Positions 53,033 through 63,574 of a stretch of DNA of 64,000 nt are shown one piece after another. The DNA comes from JBCCCJ01 sp039029315 (lineage in GTDB: Bacteria; Bacteroidota; Bacteroidia; J057). Location of the stretch: positions 1 through 64,000 of the forward strand of contig JBCCGK010000026.1 in NCBI GenBank assembly GCA_039029315.1. Direction: 5' to 3'. Each line of letters opens with the position of its first letter. Position 1 is the first letter of the stretch. Position numbers and translations under genes: made by a program. The notes under the pieces were generated by a model. It was not told the origin of the DNA. It did no database searches and saw nothing but the letters and a program-made list of their open reading frames with translations.

Positions 53033-55309
53033 ATGCAAACCCAATTTAATTCCCTTGTGAGACCTCTATTATTAAGCTTATTAGTAAGCTGTCTATGCTT
53101 TCTCCCATATTGTTCATTCGCGCTTGTCTATGTAGTCAGCAATACCCAAACTGGTGGAGCAGGAAGTTTGGCTGAGGCAGTCGGCCTGGCCCTTGAAGGC
53201 GACACCATTGACGCCAGAGGGATCAGTGGAACCATTCTTCTGGACACGACCTTGCTCATCGATGAAGATATGGTCATTTGGGGTCCTGGTGTAGATCAGT
53301 TGATTCTGGATGGACAAAACAGCGTCCGGCACTTTTTTGTTGTCAGATTTGATTCCTTGTATCTCGAAGGAGTACAGTTGATCAATGGAAATTCCGGCTC
53401 TGATCCCAACAGTCCATTTGGCGGATCAATTTTCAATCGTGGAAAACTTGAGGTTGTCAATTGTATTTTTGAAAACAATCGATCGATCACTGGCGGAGCG
53501 ATTTTCAATACGAGCATAGATAGTTTGTCCACCAGAACCTGGATCAGAAACTGTGGATTTTATCACAATCATGCTGATCAGGCGAGTTCCTATATCCCAC
53601 AGTCAGGCGGCGCCCTGGCAGGTGATAGTCGAGGAGGGGGCGAAGCCAAATTCTGGGCCTATAATTCGACATTTTCAGGCAATACAGCCTTGAACACTGG
53701 CGGGGCAGTCTTTTTGATTGCTGATCCTTCCGGCGGAGCGAGATTTGAAGGCGTAAACTGCACCATTGCTGACAATACAGGTGGATTGTGTGGGGGAATC
53801 GACAATTCTGTTGCAGAAATTTGTTTTTTAAAAAACAGCATCGTAGCCAATAATCATGGAAACGCTGGCTTCGAAGATCTATATGGAACCCTAAGATCCA
53901 GAGGAAACAATCTGATCGGAAATGATCAATCCATTCTCTGGGACCCCTCTCCTACTGCTACCGATATTAAGAATGTCGACCCAGGTCTTGGCCCACTCGC
54001 CAGTAGCGGTACGGCCTTTCGGACACATTTTCTACTTTGTGGCAGTCCAGCCATTGATTCTGGAGACGATACCGAAGCCAATCCGGAGGATCTCCGTGGA
54101 CAGCCAAGGGTTGGGATTTCTGATATAGGCGCGCATGAAAGAAATGAGGCCCTTGACCTGGCGATCTCTCATACAGATGAATTTGGGCTTGGGTCTCTTC
54201 GACAAGCGATCCTTCTTTCTTGTCCAGGAGACACCCTCTACGCAGACCAAATTCACGGAACCATTCATCTAAGTTCCAGTATAGACCTGGAACAATCCAT
54301 CACTATACAGGGCAACCCTCAACAAGCTCTTTTGCTGAGTGGAGACTACAAAGTCCGCTTATTCACCATCGCTCCTAACATTGAGGCAGCCTTGTCCTGG
54401 ATGACCCTCTTTCGAGGCAAGCCAAGCTTGTTCGGCGGAGGAGCCATTCTCAATCGTGGCCATCTCACATTGTCCCATATGACATTGCAAGACAATGTGG
54501 CTGAAAGTGGAGGCGCCATTGCCAACTATGGCAACCTTGACAGCGCCAGTCTCACACTCCTCAATTGTACCCTATCTGGCAATTCTTCCAGTTCCCTGGA
54601 TGGAGGAGCCATCGACAACCGACCCTTTTCATCTGGAGCCAGTGCCACCCTGCTATTCTGTACCATTGCCAACAATCAAGCCACCAACAAAGGGGGTGGT
54701 CTCTACAATGAGGATGGGGGAAATATGTCTGTACGCAACACCTTGATAGATGGAAATCAGGCAGCTTCCGGTCCAGATATTTTTGGGACGTACCATTCAT
54801 TGGGACACAATCTCATAGGGAACAGTCAGGATGCTGTTTTTGGTCCTGCTACTGGAGATCTTCTGGATCAATCTGCCAATCTCGACAGTCTTGCCAATTA
54901 TGGGGGTCCAACATTCACCCACCGCTTGTCAGCGGGAAGTCCTGCCATCGATGCAGGCAGCAATGATGGAGCTCCAGGACAAGATCAGCGGGGGCTAGCC
55001 CGCCTCTTCAATGGAACCGCCGACATTGGGGCCTATGAATTTGATCCGGCTACCTCTGTAGAAGCAAGTCTGATCCCTGAGGTCAGATTATTTCCCAATC
55101 CCAGCACAGGAATACTACATGTCCGGTTTCAACACCTTCCGCAAGCAGTTCATCTGCAAGTGCTGGACCTCAAAGGCGCTGTGTGGCATTCGGAGCAAGT
55201 AGACTCTCGGTTGATTCTGCTGCATCTGGATGACTTGCCCAAGGGCGTGTATGTGTTAACTTTCAGCATGTCTGGGAGACACTTCAGCAAAAAAATTGTA
55301 TTGTTGTAG
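53033..55309 (+). CDS. Secreted beta-helix protein with T9SS sorting domain
   Basis: 758 residues from ATG 53033. A signal peptide (about 1-31) is followed by two parallel beta-helix modules, each ending in a choice-of-anchor Q-like part (SPAIDSGDDTEANP... DIGAHE and SPAIDAGSNDGAPGQD... DIGAYEF). Repeated N(C/G)TxSGN and GGxxxN turns are typical of right-handed helices. The end (VRLFPNPSTGILHVRF, GVYVLTF) is a T9SS C-terminal domain. A surface adhesin or polysaccharide lyase-like role is possible, but no catalytic residues are identified. Confidence 0.85.
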   Translation: MQTQFNSLVRPLLLSLLVSCLCFLPYCSFALVYVVSNTQTGGAGSLAEAVGLALEGDTIDARGISGTILLDTTLLIDEDMVIWGPGVDQLILDGQNSVRHFFVVRFDSLYLEGVQLINGNSGSDPNSPFGGSIFNRGKLEVVNCIFENNRSITGGAIFNTSIDSLSTRTWIRNCGFYHNHADQASSYIPQSGGALAGDSRGGGEAKFWAYNSTFSGNTALNTGGAVFLIADPSGGARFEGVNCTIADNTGGLCGGIDNSVAEICFLKNSIVANNHGNAGFEDLYGTLRSRGNNLIGNDQSILWDPSPTATDIKNVDPGLGPLASSGTAFRTHFLLCGSPAIDSGDDTEANPEDLRGQPRVGISDIGAHERNEALDLAISHTDEFGLGSLRQAILLSCPGDTLYADQIHGTIHLSSSIDLEQSITIQGNPQQALLLSGDYKVRLFTIAPNIEAALSWMTLFRGKPSLFGGGAILNRGHLTLSHMTLQDNVAESGGAIANYGNLDSASLTLLNCTLSGNSSSSLDGGAIDNRPFSSGASATLLFCTIANNQATNKGGGLYNEDGGNMSVRNTLIDGNQAASGPDIFGTYHSLGHNLIGNSQDAVFGPATGDLLDQSANLDSLANYGGPTFTHRLSAGSPAIDAGSNDGAPGQDQRGLARLFNGTADIGAYEFDPATSVEASLIPEVRLFPNPSTGILHVRFQHLPQAVHLQVLDLKGAVWHSEQVDSRLILLHLDDLPKGVYVLTFSMSGRHFSKKIVLL

Positions 55310-55323
55310 GAATTGATGTCATC

Positions 55324-57606
55324 TTGAATGTTCTCCGTCGCATCCCCCCAATGATCTGGTTGACCTTGTTGACCCTGTTGGGACTGTATTTGCTTTTTGG
55401 AGAGCTCCTTTTGTCTCCCAACAGCTTTTTCTTCAGCTATGGAGGGGATGGGTTTACGCCCTATTATGTCAGTCCGTTCTATGCCAAATACGGAGAGGGT
55501 TCCTGGCACGAGATGTTCCAATATCCCTTTGGAAATCATCTCTTATATGTATCCAGCCCACTGATTGCCTGGATTGCCTGGGTAATGGAACGAATCGGAC
55601 TTGGGGATTCCATTACAGCCTTGATCAACCTCAGTGTCATTCTTTCTTTTTTTCCAGCGGTATTCTTGATGTTCAGAATCTTGAGAAAAAGTCTCCTCCC
55701 GATTCCTCTGGCAATCCTGTGTAGCTTGCTGATCATCTTTCACTCCCCACAGATTATGCGCATCACAGGTTACTTTGGTCTGGCCTATGTGTGTTTTGTA
55801 CCTTTGCTGTGGTATGTGTTGTTAAGAGGAAACAAGCATTCTTTTGAGTTCTCCTCCATGCTTTGGTATGGCATATCTGTCCTGGGCTTCAGCCTGATTC
55901 ATCCGTATTATGCCTTGATTGGTGCTGCCTTTTTGCTGGCCTGGATCGTTGTCCATTTCCTTCAACATCTCTCGAATTGGCGAACATATACCAAACACTA
56001 CCTAATCAGCAGTCTCGTCGCCGTTCTTCCTGGCCTGCTCATCAAGGGTTGGGAATGGATGAGTACAGATGGACCTTCAGATTTTGTTGCCTATCCATAT
56101 GGATATCTGAAATATATCGCAGGTTTCGAGTCCATCTTCCTTCCTATGCATGAGCCATTCCTTGGGATATGGAATATGTTTATCGGGATCAAACCAAGAA
56201 GTTGGGAAGGATATGCTTATGTAGGATTGGTAGGATTAATTGTTCTGATCGGTCTTGTCTGGAGAATTATCCAGCATTTTCGCAAAAAGAAAGGCAGACG
56301 TGTCCTCAGCCCAGTGCTCCCGAACAGCCTTCGAACAGCCATATGGGCGGGAACTCTTCTGCTGATCCCTGCCATGTCCCATCTGATTCAGGCCTGCCCA
56401 GACTGTCTTGATTATCTCGGTCCTCTGAGGCAATTCAGATCCATTGGTCGACTGACATGGCCATTTTATTTTGTGTTCATGACGCTCTCTGTATGGTATC
56501 TCTATGCCTGGTACAGACTGCTTCGGATGAAAGGGAAGCGACTCCTGGGGACAAGCCTTATTGTCCTCAGTATGGGTTCCTGGAGTCTGAACATATGGGT
56601 TCAGGGACAATCTCAGCGCAAAGAATTTCTGGCCAATCATGTGGATCGGTTCTGGGAAAGGGATATAGATGTATCTGCAAGGCTGGAGGAAAAAGGTCAT
56701 AGAACGGATGAGTTTCAGGCTATTCTTGCCCTTCCCTTTTATCATTTTGGTTCGCAAAAGCTGGTCAAAGAGCATTGGGAATCCACTCGGCTGTCGATGG
56801 CAGTATCTCTCTCGACAGGCCTACCCCTATGTAACAATCGCTCAGCCAGAGCGTCTCTTTCCGCGACCCTCGCCTCGATGCAACTGATCAGCCATCCCTT
56901 GCTTGAACGCAGCCTGCTTCCAGATCAGCTCCCCAATTCCAAGCCTCTCCTGTTGATGTCCGTTCCTGGTCTTCTAACGGAAGGAGAAGAATGGCTGCTG
57001 GATCAAGCCCAGAGGATTGACAGCATACAGGAGATCCAACTGTATCGACTTCCTGTAGATTCACTGACGGGAATTGGAAATCAAGTCAAACAAGCGTACT
57101 ACCACAACAAAGCGCGCTACCATCCGGTTCGGACTCCATATGGAAAATTCTACATGAGCCACCGAACCCAAGCCATCTTTTTTTCTTCCCAAACAGACAA
57201 TCCTGTGATCCTGGAGTCTTCAGGGCAACCATCCTTGTCGGATTCAGTCACTTTGTTCGAAGGGAATTTGCGCGTCGAATATCCAAAAACCGTGATGGAG
57301 TTCTCCTGTTGGGTCAAACAGGAGCTTGTGTCCAACTATCAAGGATATATATACCTGGGATTGTATCGGGGAGAAGAGGAGATCAAGCGATTGACATTTC
57401 CCTTGTATCATGCCACTGATGTTTATGAAGAATGGGTGCGAATTCAGATTCCATTTTTGTTACCCAACTCACAACACCGCCTTCTCATATATTCTGACAA
57501 TCCAAAATTAACCGTTGACAATGTTTTGATCCGACCCAAAGCAGTGGATGTGTATATTCAGGGAGACAGTGTCGGAGAGCTACTTTTCAACAATTTCATT
57601 TTATAA
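55324..57606 (+). CDS. Polytopic membrane protein, possibly a YfhO-like or glycosyltransferase family
   Basis: 760 residues with about ten transmembrane helices in the first 460 residues, then a soluble part of about 300 residues. TTG at 55324 gives a basic N-terminus (NVLRRI); ATG at 55351 is the alternative start. The layout (membrane domain with loop GGDGFTPYY after the first helix, and an exported C-terminal domain) recalls membrane-embedded GT-C-like glycosyltransferases. The catalytic residues are not clear, so the assignment is tentative. It follows the beta-helix gene by 14 bases. Confidence 0.7.
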   Translation: MNVLRRIPPMIWLTLLTLLGLYLLFGELLLSPNSFFFSYGGDGFTPYYVSPFYAKYGEGSWHEMFQYPFGNHLLYVSSPLIAWIAWVMERIGLGDSITALINLSVILSFFPAVFLMFRILRKSLLPIPLAILCSLLIIFHSPQIMRITGYFGLAYVCFVPLLWYVLLRGNKHSFEFSSMLWYGISVLGFSLIHPYYALIGAAFLLAWIVVHFLQHLSNWRTYTKHYLISSLVAVLPGLLIKGWEWMSTDGPSDFVAYPYGYLKYIAGFESIFLPMHEPFLGIWNMFIGIKPRSWEGYAYVGLVGLIVLIGLVWRIIQHFRKKKGRRVLSPVLPNSLRTAIWAGTLLLIPAMSHLIQACPDCLDYLGPLRQFRSIGRLTWPFYFVFMTLSVWYLYAWYRLLRMKGKRLLGTSLIVLSMGSWSLNIWVQGQSQRKEFLANHVDRFWERDIDVSARLEEKGHRTDEFQAILALPFYHFGSQKLVKEHWESTRLSMAVSLSTGLPLCNNRSARASLSATLASMQLISHPLLERSLLPDQLPNSKPLLLMSVPGLLTEGEEWLLDQAQRIDSIQEIQLYRLPVDSLTGIGNQVKQAYYHNKARYHPVRTPYGKFYMSHRTQAIFFSSQTDNPVILESSGQPSLSDSVTLFEGNLRVEYPKTVMEFSCWVKQELVSNYQGYIYLGLYRGEEEIKRLTFPLYHATDVYEEWVRIQIPFLLPNSQHRLLIYSDNPKLTVDNVLIRPKAVDVYIQGDSVGELLFNNFIL

Positions 57607-57685
57607 TGCCTCAACTTTACTTTTTACGCCAGCTTGTTCGTTAAGGAGATAGAGTTGTCAAAAAACTTGAAAAAGGAACAAATCA

Positions 57686-59812
57686 ATGAAACAACCCAAG
57701 ATACTTTTTGCTGGTGGACTTTGTGCTAGCGTATGGGCCTGCATGCTCTTATTCACTGCAGGAGGGTGTAGACTGAATCCTACTGAAGGGCTGAGTTGGG
57801 ATACGGACCTTCTGGCACCAATTGCCTTTACGCGTGTGGATGTCTTCGATGCGATTCAGGATACGACTTTGCTCACCGCCGACTCCGACCAGCTGCTTCA
57901 TCTGGTATTTCGAGATACAGTAGGGAGTGCCAAGTTGGTAGATTTTGTGGAGATTCCCGATACTACGCTGGATGTCAGTATCTCTCTGGATACCCTGGAA
58001 CTGAGTTCTGATACCATCTTCCAAAGATTGACACTGCTGGAAGTTGCAGAACAATTACAGGCGGATGGCAACAATATCGGCACCTTTTTGATTAACAATG
58101 ATGGCAATACCATGCCGTTCGTGCCTGCGATAGAGGCACTGGGATCTGGCCCCATCGATGTGGATGCTACAGAATTCTTCGAGTTTGCTGAACTGGAAAG
58201 CGGGCAGTTGGTCCTGACCATTGAGAATTCCTTTCCAGTCGCACTGGAAGAAGTCATCTTTTTTGTCCAAAACAAGAACCTTCCCGGTCCCCCATTGGTC
58301 GCAGATACCTTTCCCTTCATCGATACTTCTGAGATTGTCATACGCACCTATGACCTGGCTGGAAAACAGGTCGAAAGCCAATTGGAGGCTGAATTGGTGA
58401 ATATGAATACTGTTGCCGCCCTGAATGTGCCGATCGATCTGGAAGACTTTATCGAAATTCGATTGGTGGCCGAAAATATGCGTGCCAAAACGGCAACTGC
58501 GATTTTCCCACAACAAACCATCCTCGACACTACCAGAACCACTCAATATTTGTTTGGAGGCGAGTTTGATGATGTACAGCTCACCAAACTCGGAGTAAAG
58601 TCGGGGAAAATTCGGGCGGAAACCACCAGCACAGTGGAGGATACGATCCTCTTTAGCTATTTCCTTCCTTCTGCCCAAAATGCCAACAATGATATTCCCG
58701 GTGTAAATATCAAGTTGAATCCTGCCCCTGCCGGAGGGGTTGCACACCAAACAGAGGAGGCCTTACTGAATGGATTTACCATTGATCTCACAGCAGGAGG
58801 CGATCATGTCAATGCGGTAGAAGAGCAGATTAAGGTAGACCTTCTCTATTCTGGCAATGTCGTTACACTGGATCAACAAGACAGTGTCTCAGTCTCCTTC
58901 GGGCTGGTAGATATCGAACCGACTTATATGGAAGGCTACATCGGAAAAAATGAGTTTGTCCTGAGAGGAGAAGAAGCGCTCGATTTTTTTGAACAAATAG
59001 ATGTGGAGAAAATCCGCTTTGCTGGTGCTTCTGCCGAGATTCTTTTTAGCAATTCTGTGGGGGTAGACGCTCAAATGGAAGTTCGTGCCTTTGATGCCAG
59101 GAATTCTAACACTGGCAATACACTCAAACTAACCGGAACACCGCTTGTGGCCGGTCCATTTCTGATCGAAGGGCCAAACCTTCCTGATACCAGTGGTGTG
59201 GTGATGACGAGTTTGAGTTTTACTCCTGATAACAGCAACATTGTCCCCTTCATCAACTTGCTGGCGGACAATATTCGCTATGACATGACAGTCCTGACCA
59301 ATCACAATGGCAATCCAGATCTGAAAGACAATTTTGCGACGGCAAATAGTCAAATTTCAGCTGTCCTGGATTTCAGCCTTCCGCTTGAAGGGGTCATTGG
59401 AGGATTGAGATTGGGAGATACCACTGCCTTGAATTTTGATTCCCAACCGGACCTCAATACCATCAATAATGGGACGCTCAGACTCTTGCTGGAAAACCGC
59501 TTTCCCTTGCAAGTTACGGTAGATGCACATGTATATGATGCCAATTGGGATCTGGTTTCGACCCTGGCAGAAGCTGCGGTCATCGAAGCCGGTGAAAGAA
59601 ACGCCATTGGATATGTAGAGGAAGGACTTCTCTCTATGGTCGAGAAGGATCTGACCATAGAGGAACTGGAAGAGGTCATAGAATTGGGCAAACATCTGGT
59701 CCTTAGCTTCCAGGTAGATACGCAGCCCGATAATGAAGATGTAAAGATCTATGCTGACTATGACATCATTGCACGTTTGGTTGGGGAGTTTACCCTACGG
59801 TTGGAGAATTGA
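57686..59812 (+). CDS. Large lipoprotein of unknown function
   Basis: 708 residues with signal peptide and lipobox (LLFTAGGC, Cys near residue 28). The mature part starts with LNPTEGLSWDTDLLAPIAF, a sequence often seen in uncharacterised Bacteroidota lipoproteins. It is all-beta and acidic, with no catalytic motif. It is followed by an outer-membrane protein gene, with which it may act. Confidence 0.72.
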   Translation: MKQPKILFAGGLCASVWACMLLFTAGGCRLNPTEGLSWDTDLLAPIAFTRVDVFDAIQDTTLLTADSDQLLHLVFRDTVGSAKLVDFVEIPDTTLDVSISLDTLELSSDTIFQRLTLLEVAEQLQADGNNIGTFLINNDGNTMPFVPAIEALGSGPIDVDATEFFEFAELESGQLVLTIENSFPVALEEVIFFVQNKNLPGPPLVADTFPFIDTSEIVIRTYDLAGKQVESQLEAELVNMNTVAALNVPIDLEDFIEIRLVAENMRAKTATAIFPQQTILDTTRTTQYLFGGEFDDVQLTKLGVKSGKIRAETTSTVEDTILFSYFLPSAQNANNDIPGVNIKLNPAPAGGVAHQTEEALLNGFTIDLTAGGDHVNAVEEQIKVDLLYSGNVVTLDQQDSVSVSFGLVDIEPTYMEGYIGKNEFVLRGEEALDFFEQIDVEKIRFAGASAEILFSNSVGVDAQMEVRAFDARNSNTGNTLKLTGTPLVAGPFLIEGPNLPDTSGVVMTSLSFTPDNSNIVPFINLLADNIRYDMTVLTNHNGNPDLKDNFATANSQISAVLDFSLPLEGVIGGLRLGDTTALNFDSQPDLNTINNGTLRLLLENRFPLQVTVDAHVYDANWDLVSTLAEAAVIEAGERNAIGYVEEGLLSMVEKDLTIEELEEVIELGKHLVLSFQVDTQPDNEDVKIYADYDIIARLVGEFTLRLEN

Positions 59813-59921
59813 GGACGGATTAGGATAGGATGTTGAGCTTAGCCTGGTGGTGAAAGGAAATTCATGGGTTATAGACCATCTGCCTCCACCGACTTTTATC
59901 AGAAAAATTGAACTTAATTTT

Positions 59922-61217
59922 ATGACTATACAGTACAGGACATTTATATTCCTTTTTTGGGGGATGTTGGCTGGAGGAATGCTTGTTGCACAACCAGCTC
60001 TGCATCTGAGACACTTGACACATGAAATCAGCTCGCAGGCCTATCAGCCTGCTTATTTGGCGATGCAGAGTGATTCGGCCCTCATTCGTGTTGGTGGAGG
60101 CCTTGGTTATGGCGCTGGGAGCAATGTTCTGAGCATGGACCAATTGTACCTGGAGGCAGGATTTCTGTCTGATGCCACCAAAGATGACATCATTGGACAA
60201 CTCAAGACGGACAATCGCATCCAATTGGGGTTCTTGTGGGATGTTACTGTCAATGTCCAACTCAAAAAACTCCCCATTAGTGTATTTACCCGGCAGAATA
60301 CCCAAACATTCGTTGGGTTCAATGATCCAAGAAGTCTGGGCCTCTTGCTTTATGGGAATGCCAAATATGCAGGCGAAACCTTGACGGATGAGGGAATCAG
60401 TTTTGGGTTGAGTAGATATCAGGAAATTGGGGCGGGAACAGCATTGTCTGCGGGCAAATGGGCTGTAGGCATACGCCTCAAAGCCCTGCTAGGCCAGCAA
60501 GCTACTGTCTTACAAAACCTCGATTACAGCCTGTTTACAGAAGCATTTGGCGCCAAGGTCAGCATGCAAAGTGAGTATAATTTTTTCCGCACCCAAAACA
60601 CAGGGAATCCGGGAATTGGGTTCGGGATAGATCTGGGAGCCGTATACACCCTTCGTCCCAACCTCAGTCTACAGTTTGCGGTCCAAGATCTCGGATCGAT
60701 TCGCTGGCAAGGAGACAGCTATGAGCAAACCGTCAATTTTGACTATGAAGGAATAGAAATCACTCAATTGTTTAGCACAGATTTTACCAATCCAAGTAGC
60801 TTCATTCCTTCTGATACTCTGAGAAGTCTGCTAATTCCCGATCCTGCCAGTGGTCAACTGACGCAACAGCTTCCAACACAGCTAAGTATTGGTGGTGCCT
60901 ATAGCTGGAACCAATCCAATCAGTTGTTCACGACCATCTTGATTGGTCTCTCCGATCAAACCTATAGCAAGCCTTCCCCGCTGGTCAACCTGGCTTATCA
61001 CAGGAAGCTGGGGAATTTCTTCACCCTCGGCCTGAATGCTTATGGAGGAGGATTAGACCAATACGGATTCGGCCTCTTGGCACGCACCCATATAAGCTTT
61101 GCAGATAAGATGAACCTCAGCATATTTGGCACCATGGATAACGCAATGGGCCTCCTCTCTCCCGTCAATGGAAGAGGCTTGTCGTTTCAAGCTGGTTTGA
61201 CAGCCAGCTTGAAATAA
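59922..61217 (+). CDS. Outer-membrane beta-barrel protein, DUF5723-like
   Basis: 431 residues from ATG 59922 (MTIQYRTFIFLFWGMLAGGM), giving a clear signal peptide; the open frame to 59847 is longer. The mature protein starts with a conserved EISSQAYQPAY stretch and alternates short strands and turns, with the NPAFAP-type family pattern diverged. Proteins of this type occur in Bacteroidota outer membranes, often beside large lipoproteins, as here. Function is unknown. Confidence 0.72.
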   Translation: MTIQYRTFIFLFWGMLAGGMLVAQPALHLRHLTHEISSQAYQPAYLAMQSDSALIRVGGGLGYGAGSNVLSMDQLYLEAGFLSDATKDDIIGQLKTDNRIQLGFLWDVTVNVQLKKLPISVFTRQNTQTFVGFNDPRSLGLLLYGNAKYAGETLTDEGISFGLSRYQEIGAGTALSAGKWAVGIRLKALLGQQATVLQNLDYSLFTEAFGAKVSMQSEYNFFRTQNTGNPGIGFGIDLGAVYTLRPNLSLQFAVQDLGSIRWQGDSYEQTVNFDYEGIEITQLFSTDFTNPSSFIPSDTLRSLLIPDPASGQLTQQLPTQLSIGGAYSWNQSNQLFTTILIGLSDQTYSKPSPLVNLAYHRKLGNFFTLGLNAYGGGLDQYGFGLLARTHISFADKMNLSIFGTMDNAMGLLSPVNGRGLSFQAGLTASLK

Positions 61218-61253
61218 ATGACGTCCCTGGGAGTCGCTAAGGCTAGTGGTCCA

Positions 61254-62165
61254 CTAATTCTCACATAGAAACCCAAACTCTTCTGTGTACAATAACTCAT
61301 TGTTTTTTCCATAATACTCGGAGAACAAGAGGTTTTCATATTCGTCATAGCGATGAATCTCATAGCCCTCAAAAGAAGTCGTCTGGTTCTCAAACCAGGT
61401 GTAAAAACTTAACTTTTGCTCCAACTTTCCATTCAAATACTCATACGTCTTTTGGTGATATAAACGGCCTAGATCATGTGGGAACCGTTTCTCTTCCTCC
61501 AATCTATTTTCTGCATCATACGTATATTCCACTCGTACCTTATCCTGAGCGGTTTGGAATTTCTCAATAAACATTGTTGCGAGTTGACCATCAGCATTAT
61601 ACACATACCTCCACAGGGTAAGGGAATCTGAAGTAATTTGATCCACCTCAAGCCTTTGTTGGATTTGTGCATCTGGTCGATAGGTATTCACAAATCTACT
61701 GCCCTTTGTTATCATCCCATCTGCTGAGAAATCAGTCCATCTAGTCCAGTTTCCCATTCTATCAAATTCAAGAACATTTAATTTCGCCTCACTTCCTTTA
61801 AAAGAAGTTACAGATTTAATCTGATCTCTGTCCCACCATGTTACCTCCTTCTTGCTAAATAGTTCATGAGTTGACAGGATGTGCCGATTAATTTGTTGAG
61901 TTAGCCCATCTGAATCGTAGACAAATTCAAGATATTGGTTTGTGTAGGCCCGGTATCCTTCATAATTGATAAATAAGGTATCTGTTCCATGTCCTTCATA
62001 CATAAATATAAACCTCCCTGACCTCATGCTGTCTTGAAGGCTAATGTTGACATGGGTTGGTCTACAGGAGCTTTTTGATTCTGCTGGGGGAAGACTTTGT
62101 TCTTTACAAGCACACAGAATGAAGATCAAAGTCACAAGAAATGGAATAAAGAAATAAGGTTTCAT
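61254..62165 (-). CDS. YD-repeat-like lipoprotein, copy A
   Basis: 303 residues, signal peptide with lipobox FILCAC (Cys near residue 20). The body has several degenerate YD/RHS-like repeats (YDSDGLTQQI, YTYDAENRLEEEKRF, EYLNGKLEQKLSF). It resembles the next gene downstream of it on the strand map (62361-63266) throughout, so the two are a tandem duplication. No toxin domain is present. Confidence 0.75.
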   Translation of the reverse strand: MKPYFFIPFLVTLIFILCACKEQSLPPAESKSSCRPTHVNISLQDSMRSGRFIFMYEGHGTDTLFINYEGYRAYTNQYLEFVYDSDGLTQQINRHILSTHELFSKKEVTWWDRDQIKSVTSFKGSEAKLNVLEFDRMGNWTRWTDFSADGMITKGSRFVNTYRPDAQIQQRLEVDQITSDSLTLWRYVYNADGQLATMFIEKFQTAQDKVRVEYTYDAENRLEEEKRFPHDLGRLYHQKTYEYLNGKLEQKLSFYTWFENQTTSFEGYEIHRYDEYENLLFSEYYGKNNELLYTEEFGFLCEN

Positions 62166-62360
62166 GGTTGGTTGGAATTAAAGGTGAAAATGAATTTTTC
62201 CTAGTAAAAATAATAAGCAAACCTAAGAATGAAAAGCTCAGGCGTCAAATGACATGCAGTCCCTCCCATCAAATCTACGGCAAGCCCTGTTCACTGGGCC
62301 ACCTGGCTTATCAGAGAAGAACATGGCAGATTTATTCATTTCAGAATCCCCGCCTGAACA

Positions 62361-63266
62361 TCATTCATCGCATTCATAAAAAGATTCGATGCGGTACAAT
62401 TGCTCATGTGTATTCCCATGAAATGCCTCGGTTAACAAGGGGTTTTGGTATTGATCCTGTGTGTAGATGATATATCTTGACAGGACAAGCGTTGAATCCA
62501 CATCAGGATAGATGTAGTTGATTCTTTTCTCTAACTCTCCTTGTATATATTCCGTTTGTTTTTTCTCCTGCAATCTTCCAGAGTCCTCAAATATTTTATT
62601 TTCCTCTATCAGCCTGTTTTCGGAATCGTAGGTATACTCTGTTCTCAAGGATTGTTCATGAGGCAAGAACTGTTGTCTGGTTTCGGTTACCAACAACTTG
62701 TTCGCATCATAGACAAACAAACGAATATGCGCAGTATCATTCTTCAAGTGGTCAATTGCTGTGATTTGCTTGATACGACCATCTGGATGATACACATTGG
62801 TATACATGATCTGTTGTGCCAGAGTGGCTTGAGATCCGAAGGCCTGGAATCGAATGATATTTCCATGTGAATCATATTCTGACTCTGTTCTTTTTTGCCC
62901 GCTTTCGTCAAAATGGGAAATCAATTTTTCTTTTCCCTTCTCCCACCATTCCAATGTTGTGCGAATCAACAAGGAGGAAGTTGCAGTCTCATATCGATCA
63001 ATTTGTCGGGTAAGTCCCTCATCATAGGTAAATACGTGATATTCATCTGCTTGTGAATGCTCCTCGACATAATCGACAAAGACTGTGTCAGCTCCATTTC
63101 CTTCTTTGGAATTGATTGTAATGTTTCCATATCCTTCAATTTTGGAAATGCTAACCACAGTTTTTTTACAAGGATTGGAAATCGTAGAAGGGGACAGCGG
63201 ATCTTTGTTACAACTCAACAGATAAATAGAGAAACTAACAATACAAATGGAAAAGAATGGTTTCAT
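62361..63266 (-). CDS. YD-repeat-like lipoprotein, copy B
   Basis: 301 residues from ATG 63266 (MKPFFSICIVSFSIYLLSC), with a lipobox Cys near residue 19. It has the same order of motifs as copy A: GADTVFVDY, YDEGLTRQI, YTYDSENRLIEENKIF, GRLQEKKQTEY, GELEKRINY. Copies are clearly paralogous but diverged, suggesting an old duplication. The 195-base gap between them shows no gene. Confidence 0.75.
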   Translation of the reverse strand: MKPFFSICIVSFSIYLLSCNKDPLSPSTISNPCKKTVVSISKIEGYGNITINSKEGNGADTVFVDYVEEHSQADEYHVFTYDEGLTRQIDRYETATSSLLIRTTLEWWEKGKEKLISHFDESGQKRTESEYDSHGNIIRFQAFGSQATLAQQIMYTNVYHPDGRIKQITAIDHLKNDTAHIRLFVYDANKLLVTETRQQFLPHEQSLRTEYTYDSENRLIEENKIFEDSGRLQEKKQTEYIQGELEKRINYIYPDVDSTLVLSRYIIYTQDQYQNPLLTEAFHGNTHEQLYRIESFYECDE

Positions 63267-63574
63267 GATGGCTAATTGATAAGGTGAATGAAAAGGAATC
63301 ACTGACCAAAATGTAAGATTTTCAATGGCAATCACAATGAAAAATCAGGCGAGCTCTCATTGACATTGACCTTCATCCAGGCATTTACTCTCAATAATAT
63401 AAGAGTAATGGCAGGAAACACCATATATGTCCCTATTTTTTGAGATTGCCCTACTCCGCTTGTCATTCATTCCCATATCCTTGGGGTGAACAAATGAAGG
63501 CTTGTTGATCAAGAAGAGAATGCTTCCATCAGTCTACAGAACATCTGCTACCATGAATGATTCCTTGCATTGAA
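63267..63574. other. Intergenic region, no features seen
   Basis: Between the lipoprotein gene and the truncated LytTR gene. No open frame, hairpin with T-run or repeat was recognised. Confidence 0.3.
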
